DNA from: Yinghuangia elevatio
GTDB lineage: Bacteria > Actinomycetota > Actinomycetes > Streptomycetales > Streptomycetaceae
NCBI RefSeq assembly: GCF_040649515.1
Contig: NZ_JBEZFP010000090.1
Location: 1-39,062, forward strand
DNA: 39,062 bases
Reading direction: 5' to 3'
The notes beneath the pieces are model-generated. The model made no database searches. It was given only the letters and a program-made list of their open reading frames with translations, and had not been told where the DNA came from. A program made the translations under genes and the position numbers. Below, piece by piece: positions 22,749-32,201 of this stretch; positions within the stretch are counted from its first letter, which is position 1, and every line of letters starts with the position of its first letter.

Positions 22749-25700
22749 CTACGACTCCAGCGCCTTGAGGATCCGCTTGTCCGACACCGGATACGGCGTC
22801 CCCAGCGACTGCGCGAAGTAGCTGACCCGCAACTCCTGGATCATCCACCGCACTTGCCGGACCTCGTCGCTCAGCGGCCGGCCCTTCGGCTGGTTCGCCA
22901 GGCGGCGCGCGTACGCCTCCTCAAGGTCCGTCACCTTCAGCATCCGGTGCCGGTCCCCGTGCGGGTCGTTCGGCAGCTTGGCCAACCGCCGCTCGATCCC
23001 GCGCAGGTAGCGCAGCACGTCCGGCAGGCGCCGCCAGCCGCTTTCGGCGATGAAGCCGCGGTGGATCAGCCCGGCCGACTGCGCGCGGATGTCGGTCAAG
23101 GCGGGCACGAGCGCGAGGCTCGTGGTGCCCTTCAACTTGACCTCCAGCGCGTGGTGCACGGTCAGGATCCGCTCGACCTTGACCACGGTGTCCTCGGTGG
23201 TCGCCGGAAGGTCGGCGCGTACCTTGGCCAGCAGCTTGGCGAAACCCTCGGCGTCCCAGGCCGGTCCGCCCGCGTCGGCCATGATCTTGTCGACCGCGCA
23301 CGCCACGCAGTCCTCGAACATGTCCGCGATGTCCTTGTGCGGGTTGTGGCTGAGCGCGAGCTTGGCGCGGTTGGGCAGGCGGCCCGCGATGGCCTTGACC
23401 GGCGAGTTCACGCCCAGCATGAGCAGCCGCCGGGTGCCGAGCCACATGGCGGCCTGCTGCTCCGCCTCGGTCTCGAAGACGCGTACCGCGACGCTCGCCC
23501 CCTCGTCGACCAGCGCCGGGTAGCCCTTGACCGGGTGCCCGTCGCGCGTGGACTCGAAGGTACGCCGCAGCGTGCCGAGATCGCCCCACTCCTTCAGCCC
23601 CGCGCGCTCCACGGTGTCGGCCGCCCGCGACAGGGTCGCCTGGGACTTCGGCTTGAGCCGCAGCTTCAGCTCCGCGAGGTCCTTGCCCTCGGCCAGCGGC
23701 TTTCCCCGGTCGTCCTCGACGCGGAAGGTCATCCGCAGGTGTTCGGGTATCCGGTCGAAGTCCCAGCTCTCCGGCGGCACCGGGATCGCCTTGAGCCGCT
23801 GGAGTTCGCGGGCGAGGGCCTGTGCCAGCGGCTCCTGACGCGGCGTCATCCGAGCCAGCGCCGCGCGGGCGACGTCGGGCGCCGGAATGAAGTTGCGGCG
23901 CAGCGTCTTCGGCAGCGAGCGGATCAGCTCGGTCACCAACTCCTCGCGCAGGCCCGCGATCTGCCAGTCGAAGCCGTCCTGCACCACCTGGCCGAGCACG
24001 GCCAGCGGGATGTGCACCGTGACGCCGTCGGCCGCGTTGCCCGGCTCGAACTGGTAGGTCAGCGGCAGCCGCAGGCCGCCCTGCACCCAGAAGTCCGGGT
24101 AGTCGGCCTCGTCGATGCCGCCCGCGCGCTCGTTGATGAGCATCGACTTCTCGAAGCTCAGCAGATCCGGCTGCTGCTGCCGGGTCTTCTTCCACCACGT
24201 GTCGAAGTGCCGTCCTGAGACCACGTCCTTGCCGAGCCGCTGGTCGTAGAACTCGAACAACGTCTCGTCGTCGACGAGGATGTCCCGGCGCCGCGCCCGG
24301 TGTTCGAGCTCCTCGACCTCTTCCAGGAGTGCGCGGTTCTCCTTCAGGAACTTGTGGTGGGTACGCCAGTCGCCCTCGACCAGGGCGTGCCTGATGAACA
24401 GTTCACGCGACATCTCGGGGTCGATGCGCCCGTAGTTCACCTTGCGCTGGGGGACGATCGGCACGCCGTACAGCGTCACCTTCTCGTACGCCATCACCGC
24501 GCCCGCCTTCTGCTCCCAGTGCGGTTCGCTGTAGTTGCGCTTGACCAGGTGCTCGGCGAGCGGCTCGATCCACTCGGGCTCGATCCGCGCGTTGACCCGC
24601 GCCCACAGCCGGCTCGTCTCGACCAGTTCGGCGGACATCACCCAGCGCGGCGGCTTCTTGAACAGCGACGACCCGGGGAAGACCGCGAAACGGGTGCCGC
24701 GCGCGCCGCCGTACTCGCGCTTGGCCGCGTCGTACAGGCCGATGTGGCTCAGCAGGCCGATCAGGATCGACGTGTGGATGCGCTGCGCGTCCGCGGGCTG
24801 GTCGCCGAGCCGCACGCCCATCTGCCGTACGGTCTGCCGCAGTTGGCTGTAGACGTCCTGCCACTCGCGGATCCGCAGGTAGTTCAGGAACTCCTGCTTG
24901 CACATGCGCCGGAAACCCGACGACGACCGCTCTTTCTGCTGCTCTTGGAGGTAGTCCCACAGCTTGAGGTACGTCAGGAAGTCCGAGCCGGCCTCCTTGT
25001 CGACGAACCGCGCGTGCTGCTGCTGCGCCTGCTCCTTCTTGTCGGCGGGCCGCTCGCGCGGATCCTGGATCGACAGCGCCGCCGCGATCACCATGACCTC
25101 GCGCACGCAGTTGTTGCGCTCGGCCTCCAACACCATGCGCGCCATGCGGGGGTCGACCGGCAGCTGCGCGAGCTTGCGGCCCACCGGCGTCAGGCGCTTG
25201 CGTACGTCCGTCTGCGCCGGGTCGATCGCGCCCAGCTCCTGGAGCAGGTCGACGCCGTCCTTGATGTTGCGGCGGTCCGGCGGGTCGATGAACGGGAACG
25301 CCGCGATGTCGCCCAGCCCGATGGCGGTCATCTGGAGGATGACGGACGCCAGGTTGGTGCGCAGGATCTCCGGGTCGGTGAACTCCGGCCGGGCGAGGAA
25401 GTCCTCCTCGGCGTACAGCCGGATGCAGATGCCGTCCGAGGTACGCCCGCAGCGGCCCTTGCGCTGGTTCGCCGACGCCTGCGACACCGCCTCGATCGGC
25501 AGCCGCTGCACCTTGGTCCGGTGGCTGTAGCGCGAGATCCGCGCGGTCCCGGGGTCGACGACGTACTTGATGCCCGGGACCGTCAGCGAGGTCTCCGCGA
25601 CGTTGGTGGCCAGCACGACGCGGCGCCCGCTGTGCTGCTGGAAGACGCGGTGCTGCTCGGCGGAGGAGAGCCGGGCGTACAGCGGCAGGATCTCGGTGTC

Positions 25701-26663
25701 GCGCAGGTTCCGCTTGGTCAGCGCCTCCGCGGTGTCGCGGATCTCGCGCTCGCCGGACAGGAACACCAGGACGTCGCCGGGCCCTTCGGCCTGTAGCTCC
25801 TCGACCGCGTCGATGATCCCCTGCACCTGGTCCCGGTCGTCCCCGTCGCCCTCGTGCGCGTCGTCGGCCACCAGCGGCCGGTAGCGCACCTCGACCGGGT
25901 ACGTCCGACCCGACACCTCGACGATCGGCGCGTCCCCGAAGTGCCGCGAGAAGCGCTCCGGGTCGATCGTCGCCGACGTGATGACGACCTTCAGGTCCGG
26001 CCGCCGCGGCAGCAGCTGCTTCACGTAGCCGAGGATGAAGTCGATGTTGAGGCTGCGCTCGTGCGCCTCGTCGATGATGAGGGTGTCGTACTGGAGCAGG
26101 TCGCGGTCGGTCTGCAACTCGGCCAGCAGGATGCCGTCCGTCATCAGCTTCACCAGCGACTCGTCCGACACCTGGTCGTTGAACCGCACCTTGTACCCGA
26201 CGGTCGACCCGAGCGGGGTCTTCAGCTCCTCCGCGATACGGTCGGCCACCGTCCGCGCGGCGAGCCGCCGCGGCTGCGTGTGCCCCACGAGCCCGCGCAC
26301 CCCGCGCCCGAGCTCCAGGCAGATCTTCGGCAGCTGCGTCGTCTTCCCCGACCCGGTCTCGCCCGCGACGATGACCACCTGGTGGTCCCGGATCGCGGCG
26401 GCGATGTCGTCCTTCTTCTGCGACACCGGCAGCTGCTCGGGGTATGCGATGTCCGGCACGGCCGCGCGGCGCAACCCCGCCCGGAGCTCGGCGTCCTCGA
26501 TCTCCCCGGCCAGTTCCGCGACGATCGAGGCGCGCGCCTCGGGGTCGCGAACACGGCGTGCCCCGTCGATCCGCCGCGCCAGCCGACGCTCGTCACGCAG
26601 GGTCACACCGGACAATCGAGCCCGCAGATCGGCGAGCGGAGCGGAGGCAGACGGCGTATCCAT
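22749..26663 (-). CDS. hrpA: ATP-dependent RNA helicase HrpA
   Basis: The 1304-residue protein is a full-length DEAH-box helicase. Walker A is GETGSGKTT (101-109), the DEAH box is at 198-201, SAT follows in VITSATIDPERF, and motif VI reads QRKGRCGRTSDG. Helicase-associated and OB domains and the long C-terminal domain of bacterial HrpA (DUF3418) complete it. HrpA unwinds RNA and has been tied to mRNA processing and ribosome rescue in E. coli. The ATG lies nine bases after a -10-like TATCCT (26678 to 26673) with no good ribosome site, so the leader is short or absent. Confidence 0.95.
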   Translation of the reverse strand: MDTPSASAPLADLRARLSGVTLRDERRLARRIDGARRVRDPEARASIVAELAGEIEDAELRAGLRRAAVPDIAYPEQLPVSQKKDDIAAAIRDHQVVIVAGETGSGKTTQLPKICLELGRGVRGLVGHTQPRRLAARTVADRIAEELKTPLGSTVGYKVRFNDQVSDESLVKLMTDGILLAELQTDRDLLQYDTLIIDEAHERSLNIDFILGYVKQLLPRRPDLKVVITSATIDPERFSRHFGDAPIVEVSGRTYPVEVRYRPLVADDAHEGDGDDRDQVQGIIDAVEELQAEGPGDVLVFLSGEREIRDTAEALTKRNLRDTEILPLYARLSSAEQHRVFQQHSGRRVVLATNVAETSLTVPGIKYVVDPGTARISRYSHRTKVQRLPIEAVSQASANQRKGRCGRTSDGICIRLYAEEDFLARPEFTDPEILRTNLASVILQMTAIGLGDIAAFPFIDPPDRRNIKDGVDLLQELGAIDPAQTDVRKRLTPVGRKLAQLPVDPRMARMVLEAERNNCVREVMVIAAALSIQDPRERPADKKEQAQQQHARFVDKEAGSDFLTYLKLWDYLQEQQKERSSSGFRRMCKQEFLNYLRIREWQDVYSQLRQTVRQMGVRLGDQPADAQRIHTSILIGLLSHIGLYDAAKREYGGARGTRFAVFPGSSLFKKPPRWVMSAELVETSRLWARVNARIEPEWIEPLAEHLVKRNYSEPHWEQKAGAVMAYEKVTLYGVPIVPQRKVNYGRIDPEMSRELFIRHALVEGDWRTHHKFLKENRALLEEVEELEHRARRRDILVDDETLFEFYDQRLGKDVVSGRHFDTWWKKTRQQQPDLLSFEKSMLINERAGGIDEADYPDFWVQGGLRLPLTYQFEPGNAADGVTVHIPLAVLGQVVQDGFDWQIAGLREELVTELIRSLPKTLRRNFIPAPDVARAALARMTPRQEPLAQALARELQRLKAIPVPPESWDFDRIPEHLRMTFRVEDDRGKPLAEGKDLAELKLRLKPKSQATLSRAADTVERAGLKEWGDLGTLRRTFESTRDGHPVKGYPALVDEGASVAVRVFETEAEQQAAMWLGTRRLLMLGVNSPVKAIAGRLPNRAKLALSHNPHKDIADMFEDCVACAVDKIMADAGGPAWDAEGFAKLLAKVRADLPATTEDTVVKVERILTVHHALEVKLKGTTSLALVPALTDIRAQSAGLIHRGFIAESGWRRLPDVLRYLRGIERRLAKLPNDPHGDRHRMLKVTDLEEAYARRLANQPKGRPLSDEVRQVRWMIQELRVSYFAQSLGTPYPVSDKRILKALES

Positions 26664-26739
26664 ACGGGCCCAAGGATAGGCATGCCGACCCCAACAACCA
26701 CCAGCGGATATTCCGTGCCGTCAACCCCGCGCATGCACC

Positions 26740-26758
26740 CCCCGTGACCGTCACGGGG
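26740..26758 (-). terminator. Hairpin downstream of vapC
   Basis: CCCCGTGAC-C-GTCACGGGG is a perfect inverted repeat; as RNA it would form a seven- to eight-pair stem with a small loop. It lies 33 bases after the vapC stop and 77 bases before the hrpA start, so it may end the vapBC transcript or be an operator near the hrpA promoter. Confidence 0.55.
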
Positions 26759-26790
26759 AGAGCGCTCGTCGAAGCAGCTGACGTCGGCCC

Positions 26791-27213
26791 TCAGCCGGCG
26801 TGTTCGGCCAACAGGTCGATGGCGCAGCGGGCGACCCCGGACCGGGCAATTCGAACGTCGGCGGTGACGAGCGGCACGTCGTAGAGCTCGGCCAAGGCGA
26901 CGTAGGTGGCGTCGTAAGCCGACATGTTCGCGGAGAGTTCACGCACGCGTGGGAGCAGGGGCAGATGTTCCATGCGTTGCACCCGGAGACCGGCGTAGTC
27001 TCGCAAGGCCGCGTCGAGCGCCGGTTGTGTGAGCTTAGGTTGCCCTCCGCGAACGCCCCGGGCCATGCCTAGGAGCGCAGACGACAACTCGACGTCGAGC
27101 AGATACGGCGCCAATATGGCGTCCGACTTCGCTATGCGATCACGCGCCGCACGGCCTATTTCGCCCAGGTCGGTGTAGGCGGAGACTAAGGCGCTGCAAT
27201 CAATCACGATCAC
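26791..27213 (-). CDS. vapC: PIN-domain ribonuclease toxin VapC
   Basis: The 140-residue protein is a complete PIN domain. The four expected acidic residues are present: Asp5 in MIVIDCSALV, Glu42 in DVELSSA, Asp101 in YDATYVALAE and Asp119 in VTADVRI. VapC toxins are Mg-dependent ribonucleases that cut tRNA or rRNA and are held inactive by VapB. The GTG start overlaps the antitoxin stop (GTGA), so the two are translated together. All catalytic residues are intact, so it is probably active. Confidence 0.9.
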   Translation of the reverse strand: MIVIDCSALVSAYTDLGEIGRAARDRIAKSDAILAPYLLDVELSSALLGMARGVRGGQPKLTQPALDAALRDYAGLRVQRMEHLPLLPRVRELSANMSAYDATYVALAELYDVPLVTADVRIARSGVARCAIDLLAEHAG

Positions 27214-27455
27214 CGGCGTTCGCGCCCCTCGTCAATCGCAGCGAGGATGTCCGCACCGGTGATCGGGCCGCTCGGCGCGTTGAGCCGGGCCACGTCCGCA
27301 GCCCGAGCAGCGGCCTCCTCGAGCGTCGGCATCGCGGCTTCACGCTCTATGACGTCGCGCACGTATGACTGCAGCGATTGCCGCGCCCGCGCGGCACGGA
27401 CCTTGAGGACTGTCAATGCGTCCTCGGAGACGTCTCGGACATAGACAGTAGCCAT
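27210..27455 (-). CDS. vapB: Antitoxin VapB, FitA-like ribbon-helix-helix
   Basis: The 81-residue protein starts with a ribbon-helix-helix DNA-binding domain (MATVYVRDVSEDALTVLKVR) followed by a C-terminal tail that should wrap around the toxin. It belongs to the FitA-type antitoxins. An ATG nine bases upstream is in frame, but it touches the -10 box. The chosen ATG lies seven bases after TAGAAT and begins exactly where family proteins begin, so the mRNA is probably leaderless. It should repress its own operon through the palindromes just upstream. Confidence 0.88.
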   Translation of the reverse strand: MATVYVRDVSEDALTVLKVRAARARQSLQSYVRDVIEREAAMPTLEEAAARAADVARLNAPSGPITGADILAAIDEGRERR

Positions 27456-27462
27456 GTCGCTC

Positions 27463-27495
27463 ATTCTAACCCCTTTGCTAGCAGTCTGCTAGCAG
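27463..27495 (-). promoter_or_regulatory. vapBC promoter with twin CTGCTAGCAG operator
   Basis: TAGAAT (27468 to 27463) is the -10 box. Upstream are two palindromic copies, TTGCTAGCAG (27475-27484) and CTGCTAGCAG (27486-27495), set eleven bases apart, about one helical turn. They cover the spacer and the -35 region, the usual place for VapB binding. Direct evidence is the repeat; the binding protein is inferred. Confidence 0.75.
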
Positions 27496-27519
27496 CGTTG
27501 GCATTGGTGGGCAGTGGGA

Positions 27520-27536
27520 CGACTGGTCGCCAGTCG
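27520..27536. terminator. Small hairpin downstream of the TolB-like gene
   Basis: CGACTGG and CCAGTCG pair perfectly around the loop TCG, 79 bases after the stop of the minus-strand TolB-like gene and before the vapBC promoter. It could be that operon's terminator. The rest of the 120-base gap shows nothing recognisable. Confidence 0.45.
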
Positions 27537-27615
27537 ACGTCCAGCGTGATTGACATTTGTAGCTCAGCGAGCGCCATTGCCGAGGATTCACCTGTTCAGC
27601 CCAGTCCGGGCGAGT

Positions 27616-28629
27616 TCACGGCCGGAGGACCGCGGGGGTCAGGGCGTGTCTCAGGACCAGGGACGGGGTTCCGGTGCCGTCGGCGCGTACGGACCAGACG
27701 TCTGCCCGCAGGTCGCCGGGGAGGTTGTAGAGGACCGTGCCGTCGTCCAGCCACTCGGCTTGGTCGTCGAGGGTCCGGGTCTCGGCGGTCGGGGTCTCGC
27801 GCCCGGTGGCCAGGTCCAGGGTGAACAGCTTCCAGGGCCGGGACGGGTCCGTGCCGTCGACGCGCTTCTTGTAGGCGAGCTTCGTGCCGTCGGGTGACAG
27901 TGAGGGGCACTCGACGTTGTCCCGCAGGGTGCGCAATGTGCGCGCGGCGAGGTCGCCCTCGGCCAGGTGGCGGTGGCCGTCGGTCGCCACGGTGGCGTAG
28001 AAGCGGTTGTCGTCGGCGGCGAAGGTGACGCCCCAGATGTTGACGTCGGCCGCCTTGTACGGCTTGCCGTCCCGGATGATCGAGAACTCCTCCAGGTTGT
28101 TGTGCAGCGTGTCCGTGCGCCGGTCGAGGATCGCGGTGCGCGTGGAGAAGTCCAGCCCCGCGTACGACTCCCCGCCCACGAACGAGGTCCACGCGACCAG
28201 CCGCCCGCTCGGGGAGACCCGGGCCCGCGACGGTGTGCCGGCCATCTCGCGGCTGTCCACCGGCAGCAGGCGGTTGTCCAGGATCACCGCGTTGTAGGTG
28301 TGCAGCGCCGCGTTGGCGAGCTTGAGGCATACGCCGGTGCCCTTGGTGGCGTGGAATACCAGGCACGAGGTCGGCGAGATCCGCCGGTTGTCCTTGCCGT
28401 CGTCCTTGCCCGTGTCGGACAGCGGTACGGCCGCCAGGTGGTCGCGGCCCGTGCCGGCCATCGTGGTCCGGAACACGATCCGCCCCGGGGCGTCGAGGGT
28501 CACCTCGCTCAGCTCCTGCCGCGGTCCGCTCTCGGACCGCCCCGCGGCGTGCAGTGTGTAGGCCACCGCCACCCCGATCAGGAGGGAGGTCACCACGGCG
28601 AGCACGACGGTGCGGGCGGTGCGGGTCAT
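27616..28629 (-). CDS. Membrane-anchored TolB-like beta-propeller protein
   Basis: The 337-residue protein has one N-terminal transmembrane helix (TVVLAVVTSLLIGVAVAYTL), probably an uncleaved anchor. The outer domain repeats beta-propeller blades such as ARVSPSGRLVAWTSF, PSLSPDGTKLAYKK and QAEWLDDGTVLYNL, the pattern of WD40-like PD40/TolB proteins. The start overlaps the stop of the MFS gene (ATGA). A TolB-like protein beside an MFS transporter is, to my knowledge, a recurrent actinomycete pair. Its role is unknown; it may sense or scaffold at the cell surface. Confidence 0.8.
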   Translation of the reverse strand: MTRTARTVVLAVVTSLLIGVAVAYTLHAAGRSESGPRQELSEVTLDAPGRIVFRTTMAGTGRDHLAAVPLSDTGKDDGKDNRRISPTSCLVFHATKGTGVCLKLANAALHTYNAVILDNRLLPVDSREMAGTPSRARVSPSGRLVAWTSFVGGESYAGLDFSTRTAILDRRTDTLHNNLEEFSIIRDGKPYKAADVNIWGVTFAADDNRFYATVATDGHRHLAEGDLAARTLRTLRDNVECPSLSPDGTKLAYKKRVDGTDPSRPWKLFTLDLATGRETPTAETRTLDDQAEWLDDGTVLYNLPGDLRADVWSVRADGTGTPSLVLRHALTPAVLRP

Positions 28630-30134
28630 CGGGCGTCCTCCGGGACGGTTTCGCGGCAGCGGTACGCGACCAGCGCGGTGGCGGCGCACGCCGCGCACAG
28701 CACCGCGGCCGCGGTGACAAGGGCGGTACGCGGCCCCCACACCGTCCAGGCCGCGCCGAAGGCCACCGCACCGATCGCGCGGCCGGCCGCCTGGCCGGTT
28801 TGGACGAGGGCGAGGGACCCGCCGCGCAGCCGTTTGGGGGCGAGCGGCGCCGCGACGGCCATGAGCACTCCGTCGGTCGCGGCGTAGAAGACGCCCAGCA
28901 GGACCAGCGGAAGCACGATCAGCAGGCCGCGCGGCACAGGGGTCAGCAACACGACGTAGCAGAGGAGGAGAAGGACGTGGCCGGCGAGGAACACCCGCAG
29001 GCGGCCCACCCGGTCGGCGACGAGGCCGACCGGGACGGCGAGGAGCAGGAACCCCAGCGCCGTTCCGAAGGGGAGCAGCGGGAACAAGTGCGGCCGTAGG
29101 TCCACCTGTTGCTGGAGAAGGAGGTAGACCATGCCGTCGCCGATCGTCGCGGCGCCGAGCACGAGGGCGTACAGGCAGACGCGGAAGAACGCGGGGACGC
29201 GCAGCACCCCGACGGCCTCGCGCAGGCGCGGCCGGGCGGCGGGTTCCGTTGCTGCGGGCGCTGCTCCAGGCGCTGGTTCGGGCGTGGTTTCGGGGGCTGC
29301 CGCGGGCGGTCCTTCGGGCGCTCGCCGGGGAGCCGCCTTCGGCGTTGCCGCGTACGGGATTTCGCGGACGTACAGGCACAACAGCAGGACGCCGAAGGCG
29401 GCGAGGCAGAAGCTGACCACGAAGACCGCGTCGTACGCCTGCGCGGTGAACCACAGGACCGCCATCGCCGCCGGCGGACCGAGTAGTGCGCCCGCCGTGT
29501 CGAACGCCCGGTGCACGCCGAATGCCTTGCCCTGAGCGCCGGTTGGTGTCGACAGAGAGATCAGCGCGTCGCGCGGCGCGGTCCGGATGCCCTTGCCCAT
29601 GCGGTCGGCCGCGATCACCGCCCCGATCACCGGCACCGAGTGCGCCGCCGGAAGCGCCAACTTGCAGGCCGCGGAAAGGCCGTAGCCGAACCCCGCGACG
29701 GGCTTGTGCCGCCGCGTACGGTCCGCGATGTGCCCGCCCGCGATGCGCAGGAACGCGGTGGCGCCGTTGTAGAGGCCGTCCAGCATGCCGAACGCCAATG
29801 GCGACAGGCCGAGTCCGAGCACGAGGTAGACGGGGAGGATCGCGGTCACCATCTCGGCGGAGACGTCGGTGACAAAGGAGACCATGCCGAGGGCGACCAC
29901 GTTGGGGGCGACGATGAGGCCCACCCGGCGGCGCGACCGCGACGGCGACCGCGACGACGACCGGGACCGCCCCTGCGACCGGGACCGCCCCCGCGACTGC
30001 GGCTTTGGCCCTGGCCGAGTGCCGGACGGCTCCTCGGGGGCAGCGTCCGAAGTGCCGGGATCGGCACCGGGGTTCGGCTCGTCGTGGCGAACCCCGGTGC
30101 TCAGGTCGCCGCTGCGGCTGGAGGACAGGTACAT
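28626..30134 (-). CDS. MFS transporter
   Basis: This membrane protein of about 500 residues has the MFS motif A-like GGHIADRTRRHKP after the second helix and a second copy, GLVADRVGRLRVF, in the other half. The central loop is long and rich in Ala and Pro. The cytoplasmic N-terminus is unusual, with a run of alternating Ser and Arg at about residues 45-70 before the first helix. An upstream in-frame start is possible, but this ATG has a GGGAG site and the upstream sequence looks non-coding. Substrate unknown. Confidence 0.88.
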   Translation of the reverse strand: MYLSSSRSGDLSTGVRHDEPNPGADPGTSDAAPEEPSGTRPGPKPQSRGRSRSQGRSRSSSRSPSRSRRRVGLIVAPNVVALGMVSFVTDVSAEMVTAILPVYLVLGLGLSPLAFGMLDGLYNGATAFLRIAGGHIADRTRRHKPVAGFGYGLSAACKLALPAAHSVPVIGAVIAADRMGKGIRTAPRDALISLSTPTGAQGKAFGVHRAFDTAGALLGPPAAMAVLWFTAQAYDAVFVVSFCLAAFGVLLLCLYVREIPYAATPKAAPRRAPEGPPAAAPETTPEPAPGAAPAATEPAARPRLREAVGVLRVPAFFRVCLYALVLGAATIGDGMVYLLLQQQVDLRPHLFPLLPFGTALGFLLLAVPVGLVADRVGRLRVFLAGHVLLLLCYVVLLTPVPRGLLIVLPLVLLGVFYAATDGVLMAVAAPLAPKRLRGGSLALVQTGQAAGRAIGAVAFGAAWTVWGPRTALVTAAAVLCAACAATALVAYRCRETVPEDAR

Positions 30135-30164
30135 GGCGCGCTCCCGGGCCGGGCGGAGGCCGGA

Positions 30165-30206
30165 CCGGTGTGCGGGGCCGCGGAAGAGACGGCCTCCGCA
30201 CACCGG
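30165..30206 (-). terminator. Terminator hairpin after the phosphoesterase gene
   Basis: The arms CCGGTGTGCGG (30165-30175) and CCGCACACCGG (30196-30206) pair perfectly around a 20-base loop. The hairpin lies 61 bases after the phosphoesterase stop and just before the MFS start, and probably separates the two minus-strand transcripts. Confidence 0.65.
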
Positions 30207-30266
30207 CCGGCCGGTGACGTCGGGGGATCTCAGTCAGGAGAGATGGGCGGCAGGAGCCTCACGGGC

Positions 30267-32201
30267 TCAGAACCACGCCACCGTCCACCCGAACGTCGTG
30301 CTCCCGGTCGCGTTGCCGGCGTCCTTCGCGGTGACCTTCACCGTGAACGACCCGACGCCCCAGGCGCTTCCGGAGATCTGGCAGTTGAACGGGTTGAGCC
30401 ACAGCCCGCTCGGCAGCCCGGTCGCCGAGCAGGTGTACGGCGCGGTGCCGCCGCTCACCTGGAGCTTGAGGTCCACCTTCTGGTTGAACTTCGACGTCTG
30501 ATTGCCGGGGTTGGCCACCTGGACGCCGGTCTGCGGCGGCGGTGTGACCGTCCACGTGAACGAGGCGTTCGCGCTGCCCGCCGCGTTGCTCGCGGTCACC
30601 GTGACGTTCGAGGTGCCCGCGGTGGTCGGCGTACCGGTGATCTGGCAGGCGGAGTTGACCGACAGCCCGGCCGGCAGTCCGGTCGCGGTGCAGGTCGGCG
30701 TCGGCGTGCCGGTCCGCTGCACCTGGAGGTTGACCGCCGTGCCCGCCTGGGTCGTCTGGTTGCCCGGACTCGTCACCGTGGGCGGCGTGTTGCCTCCGGT
30801 GGTGACCGACCACGTGAACGTCTCGCTGTCGGTGCCCTGGCTGTTCGTCGCGGTGACCGTGGCGCTGCTGTCACCGAGGATGGTCGGTGTTCCGGTGACC
30901 AGGCACGAGGAGCTGATCGACAGCCCGGTGGGCAGCCCGGTCGCGGTGCAGGCGGGTGCCGGGTTGCCGGACACCTGGATCTGCTTGCTGACCGGCTGGC
31001 CCTGCGCGCTGGTCTGCGGGCCCGGGTTGGTGACGGTCGGCGCCACAGGGCCGCTGCTGATGGTCCACGGGAAGGACACCGCCGCCGAACTGGCGTTCTG
31101 CGCGTCCTTCGCGGTGACCGACACGGTGCTCGTTCCGGCGGTGGTCGGCGTGCCCTGCACGGTGCAGCCGTTGCCGGGGTTGCCCAGTCCGGGTGGCAGC
31201 CCGGTGAAGGTGCACGTGTACGGCGCGGTCCCGCCGGAGACCTGGAGCGGCAGGTTCACCGACTGCCCGACGGAGGACGCCTGCGGACCGGGATTGGCCA
31301 CGACCGGCGGATCGGTCGGCGTGCTCTCCCAGACCTCGGTGATCGCCGGGACGTTGGTCGACTGGCCGGAGGTGCGCAGCCCGTACATGTCCTGGAGGGT
31401 GCGGAGCATGTTGTAGTGGTTGTAGTTGGTGCCGTACGTGCCCTTCTTCACGTTGGCGCCGTAGAACACCGTGGCGATCTGGTTCTGCGAGCGGAACGCG
31501 TCCTCGTCCCACGTCACGATCAGCAGGCTGTTGTTGCTCTTCGCCCACTCGGCGTAGCCGCCCAGGTTGTTCTTCGTCCAGGTGTCACCGGTGCCCGTGC
31601 AGCCCAGGTCGTGCATGTCGTTGCACAGGTCCGGGACGACGAAGGAAACGGTGGGCAACTGGTTGTAGTCGGTGGGGAAGGCGCTGAACTTGTGGGCCGT
31701 GGTGGTGGGCACGTTGCTGAACGCGAACCACGGGTTGTGCTTGCGCGCGTACTTGTCCGTGGTGCACGTGGCGGGGTTGCCGTCCCAGTCCTCGTTGTAG
31801 CTGCCGAACGTCCTGCCCTTGTCGAGCAGTTGGCGGGCCAGGTTGTCCGCGGTGTACGGGGAGCCGGGCTCCGGGCACTGGTCCAGCGTGGCGCCCTGCG
31901 TGGCCCCGGAGAACATCGCGAAGTAGTTGCCCTGGCTGGGGTGCACCTCGCCGTGGAAGTTGGTGAACGAGGCACCGCCGCTGATGAGCGAGTTGATGTA
32001 CGGCAGTTGCGCGTTGCCGACGACGCTCTCGTAGTTGGTGTTCTCGTGGACGACGATCACCACATGGTCGAACTGCGGGATGGTGGCTGCCGAGGCCGGT
32101 GCGGCCGTCAGCGCCACGATGCCTGCCGTGGCCGCCGCGGCGGTGCCGGCCAGGACGGCCGTCACTTTCGCGTACCACGACCGGCGCGCTCGTTTGAGCA
32201 C
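30267..32201 (-). CDS. Secreted phosphoesterase (acid phosphatase-like) with four Ig-like modules
   Basis: The 644-residue protein has a signal peptide cut after APASA. The catalytic part (about residues 45-300) is a phosphoesterase of the acid phosphatase/phospholipase C family, with FDHVVIVVHENTNYESVVG, HPSQGNYFAMFSG and VTWDEDAF. Four Ig-like modules of 75-85 residues follow, with patterns such as CTATGLPAGL and GTPTTAG; each holds two cysteines. The last begins SKFNQKVDLKL and ends WTVAWF. The GTG start has a perfect AAGGAGG site; a longer frame lacks one. The substrate could be phosphomonoesters or phospholipids. The divergent neighbour carries the same module array. Confidence 0.87.
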   Translation of the reverse strand: MLKRARRSWYAKVTAVLAGTAAAATAGIVALTAAPASAATIPQFDHVVIVVHENTNYESVVGNAQLPYINSLISGGASFTNFHGEVHPSQGNYFAMFSGATQGATLDQCPEPGSPYTADNLARQLLDKGRTFGSYNEDWDGNPATCTTDKYARKHNPWFAFSNVPTTTAHKFSAFPTDYNQLPTVSFVVPDLCNDMHDLGCTGTGDTWTKNNLGGYAEWAKSNNSLLIVTWDEDAFRSQNQIATVFYGANVKKGTYGTNYNHYNMLRTLQDMYGLRTSGQSTNVPAITEVWESTPTDPPVVANPGPQASSVGQSVNLPLQVSGGTAPYTCTFTGLPPGLGNPGNGCTVQGTPTTAGTSTVSVTAKDAQNASSAAVSFPWTISSGPVAPTVTNPGPQTSAQGQPVSKQIQVSGNPAPACTATGLPTGLSISSSCLVTGTPTILGDSSATVTATNSQGTDSETFTWSVTTGGNTPPTVTSPGNQTTQAGTAVNLQVQRTGTPTPTCTATGLPAGLSVNSACQITGTPTTAGTSNVTVTASNAAGSANASFTWTVTPPPQTGVQVANPGNQTSKFNQKVDLKLQVSGGTAPYTCSATGLPSGLWLNPFNCQISGSAWGVGSFTVKVTAKDAGNATGSTTFGWTVAWF

